Assembly (NCBI RefSeq): GCF_006716485.1
Contig: NZ_VFPD01000001.1
Span: forward strand, 272,760 to 336,759
From: Chryseobacterium aquifrigidense
GTDB lineage: Bacteria > Bacteroidota > Bacteroidia > Flavobacteriales > Weeksellaceae
Reading direction: 5' to 3'
DNA: 64,000 nt
Under the pieces are notes generated by a model, which searched no databases, was not told where the DNA came from, and saw nothing but the letters and a program-made list of their open reading frames with translations. A program made the translations under genes and the position numbers. Of the stretch, positions 62,978-64,000 are shown piece by piece (position 1 is the stretch's first letter; the number at the start of each line of letters is the position of its first letter).

Positions 62978-63754
62978 ATGGCAAAAACCAACGATATTTC
63001 AGTTGAAGAAAAATTAAGAGCTTTATACGATTTACAGATCATTGATTCAAGATTGGATGAAATCCGAAATACTAGAGGAGAATTGCCAATTGAAGTTGAA
63101 GATCTTGAAATTGAAATTGAAGGTCTTGAAAAAAGAGCTGAAAAATTTCATGCTGATATCAAAGATCAGGACGATCAGATCAAAACGAAGCATGAAGTGA
63201 TTAACCATGCTAAAACTTTAATTGAGAAATACAAATCTCAACAGGATAATGTAAGAAACAATAAAGAGTTTGAAGCATTAGGGAAGGAAATGGAATTCCA
63301 GGATCTGGAAATTCAGCTTGCTGAAAAAAGAATTAAAGAATTCGCAGCTAAAATTGCTCACAAAAACGAAACTTTAAGCGAACTGAACGCTAAGATCGAT
63401 GATTTGAAAAGCCATTTGAAATTCAAGAAAGAAGAATTGGATGGTCTTATTTCTGAAACACAGAAAGAAGAAGAGTATCTTTTAGAGCAGTCTAAAGAAT
63501 TCGCAGCTAAAATTGATGAGAGATTATTGGCTTCTTACAACAGAATCAGAACCAACTCTATCAACGGACTTGCTGTAGTAGGATTAGAAAGAGGAGCTCC
63601 AAAAGGATCTTTCTTCACTATCCCTCCTCAAAAGCAGATGGAAATTGCTCAGAGAAAGAAAATCATTATTGATGAACACTCCGGAAAAATCCTTGTTGAT
63701 GATGAATTGGTAATGGAAGAAAACGAAAAAATGAAATCTGTAATTAAATTCTAA
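62978..63754 (+). CDS. Coiled-coil protein of the C4 zinc-ribbon (CT398-like) family, lacking the zinc cysteines
   Basis: 258 residues. A long antiparallel coiled coil covers about 8-185 (EKLRALYDLQIIDSRLDEIR ... KSQQDNVRNNKEFEALGKEM), followed by the C-terminal ribbon (about 195-245). In other members the ribbon has two Cys pairs; here the equivalent positions read RGAPKGSFF and DEHSGKIL, so all four cysteines are replaced while the conserved TIPPQ remains. It starts 2 bases after the Nif3-like gene, so they are one operon. The molecular function is not established. Confidence 0.88.
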   Translation: MAKTNDISVEEKLRALYDLQIIDSRLDEIRNTRGELPIEVEDLEIEIEGLEKRAEKFHADIKDQDDQIKTKHEVINHAKTLIEKYKSQQDNVRNNKEFEALGKEMEFQDLEIQLAEKRIKEFAAKIAHKNETLSELNAKIDDLKSHLKFKKEELDGLISETQKEEEYLLEQSKEFAAKIDERLLASYNRIRTNSINGLAVVGLERGAPKGSFFTIPPQKQMEIAQRKKIIIDEHSGKILVDDELVMEENEKMKSVIKF

Positions 63755-63775
63755 TTATTGATTTTAACTTATACG

Positions 63776-63809
63776 AAAGCTGTTTCAGAAATGAAACAGC
63801 TTTTTTTTG
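63776..63809 (+). terminator. Terminator of the Nif3-coiled-coil operon
   Basis: A perfect 12-bp stem (63776-63787 with 63792-63803), GAAA tetraloop, T-run. The stem carries the agctgtttc/gaaacagct core seen in the other terminators. Confidence 0.85.
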
Positions 63810-63919
63810 GGATATATGTAGTATATAATTTTTTTAGTTTTTAAATAAAAGATAAAATTATACTTATTTTAACTGTTTATTGTTGATATTTTTCAATCAA
63901 ACCTTAAAGTGTTAAATTA

Positions 63920-63951
63920 TTGTTAATATAATGTATTTATTTGTATATTTG
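63920..63951 (+). promoter_or_regulatory. Promoter for a gene beyond the right edge
   Basis: TTG (63920-63922), 21 bases, TATATTTG (63944-63951), an exact -7 match. No start codon with a long frame follows within the remaining 49 bases, so the gene begins outside the window. Confidence 0.5.
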
Positions 63952-64000
63952 TTTTAATATCGACTGTTGAGGTGTCGTTTTTAAACAAACAGATTTCAGC

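Noticed and set aside
63960..64000. Possible attenuator hairpin (cgac...gtcg plus T-run) at the right edge
   Set aside because: Only a 4-bp stem; too weak to call without the downstream gene.

Overview
The window reads as one contiguous piece of a low-GC Bacteroidota chromosome, most likely a Chryseobacterium or close Flavobacteriia relative. The evidence is convergent: secreted proteins with type IX secretion (T9SS) type A C-terminal sorting domains, a SusC/SusD pair, a DNA polymerase III alpha subunit fused to its own proofreading exonuclease, archaeal-type ProRS, and repeated Bacteroidota-type promoters (TTTG ... TAnnTTTG). I saw no rRNA, tRNA, CRISPR array, prophage or insertion sequence. 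Most of it is core-genome or lineage-typical content.

Layout. 1-3.8 kb: the start of a DUF5686-family surface protein and alaS, both on the minus strand. 3.9-6.5 kb: an ECF sigma factor, a small zinc-type anti-sigma candidate, an RclC-like DUF417 membrane protein and a membrane-anchored MsrA-MsrB fusion, which together look like an oxidant/methionine-oxidation response. 6.5-9.7 kb: an ABC-2 exporter pair, divergent from an AAA+ ATPase with altered catalytic residues. 9.8-18 kb: a FAD oxidoreductase, small membrane or acidic proteins, prfB, a DedA protein, two secreted hydrolases, a TPR protein and a DUF808 protein. 18-24.5 kb: the chaperone pair grpE-dnaJ, mntH, a DUF937-OmpA protein and proS. 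24.6-27.2 kb: a Gly/Trp-rich lipoprotein with GFR repeats, followed by a FadL-type outer-membrane protein. 27.3-31.7 kb: SusD and a short SusC. 32-36.4 kb: a ZIP metal transporter overlapping a methyltransferase, an RlmL/YpsC-like rRNA methyltransferase, an NHL-repeat T9SS cargo protein and a 55-residue protein.

36.4-44 kb: an AraC regulator with an SDR, a family 2 glycosyltransferase, a methionine gamma-lyase-like PLP enzyme divergent from an Lrp/AsnC regulator (with an 18-bp palindrome between them), a serine hydrolase and a bestrophin. 44-48.4 kb: a fused branched-chain 2-oxoacid dehydrogenase E1 and a T9SS subtilase. 48.6-53.3 kb: dnaE with a fused exonuclease. 53.6-59.4 kb: two tandem modular T9SS adhesin-like proteins. 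59.6-60.6 kb: a voltage-gated-type K+ channel with a C-terminal zinc ribbon and a 52-residue membrane protein downstream. 60.9-63.8 kb: a secreted surface protein, a Nif3-like protein and a coiled-coil protein of the zinc-ribbon family that has lost its cysteines.

The most unusual items are the sigma/RclC/MsrAB cluster, the AAA+ protein with both Walker motifs altered, the channel plus microprotein locus, loss of metal ligands in two zinc proteins (DnaJ and the Nif3 neighbour), and two genes (prfB and a glycosyltransferase) whose only start codons are GTG and TTG a few bases downstream of predicted transcription starts. Two small genes, at 36196-36363 and 59619-59777, are easy to miss.
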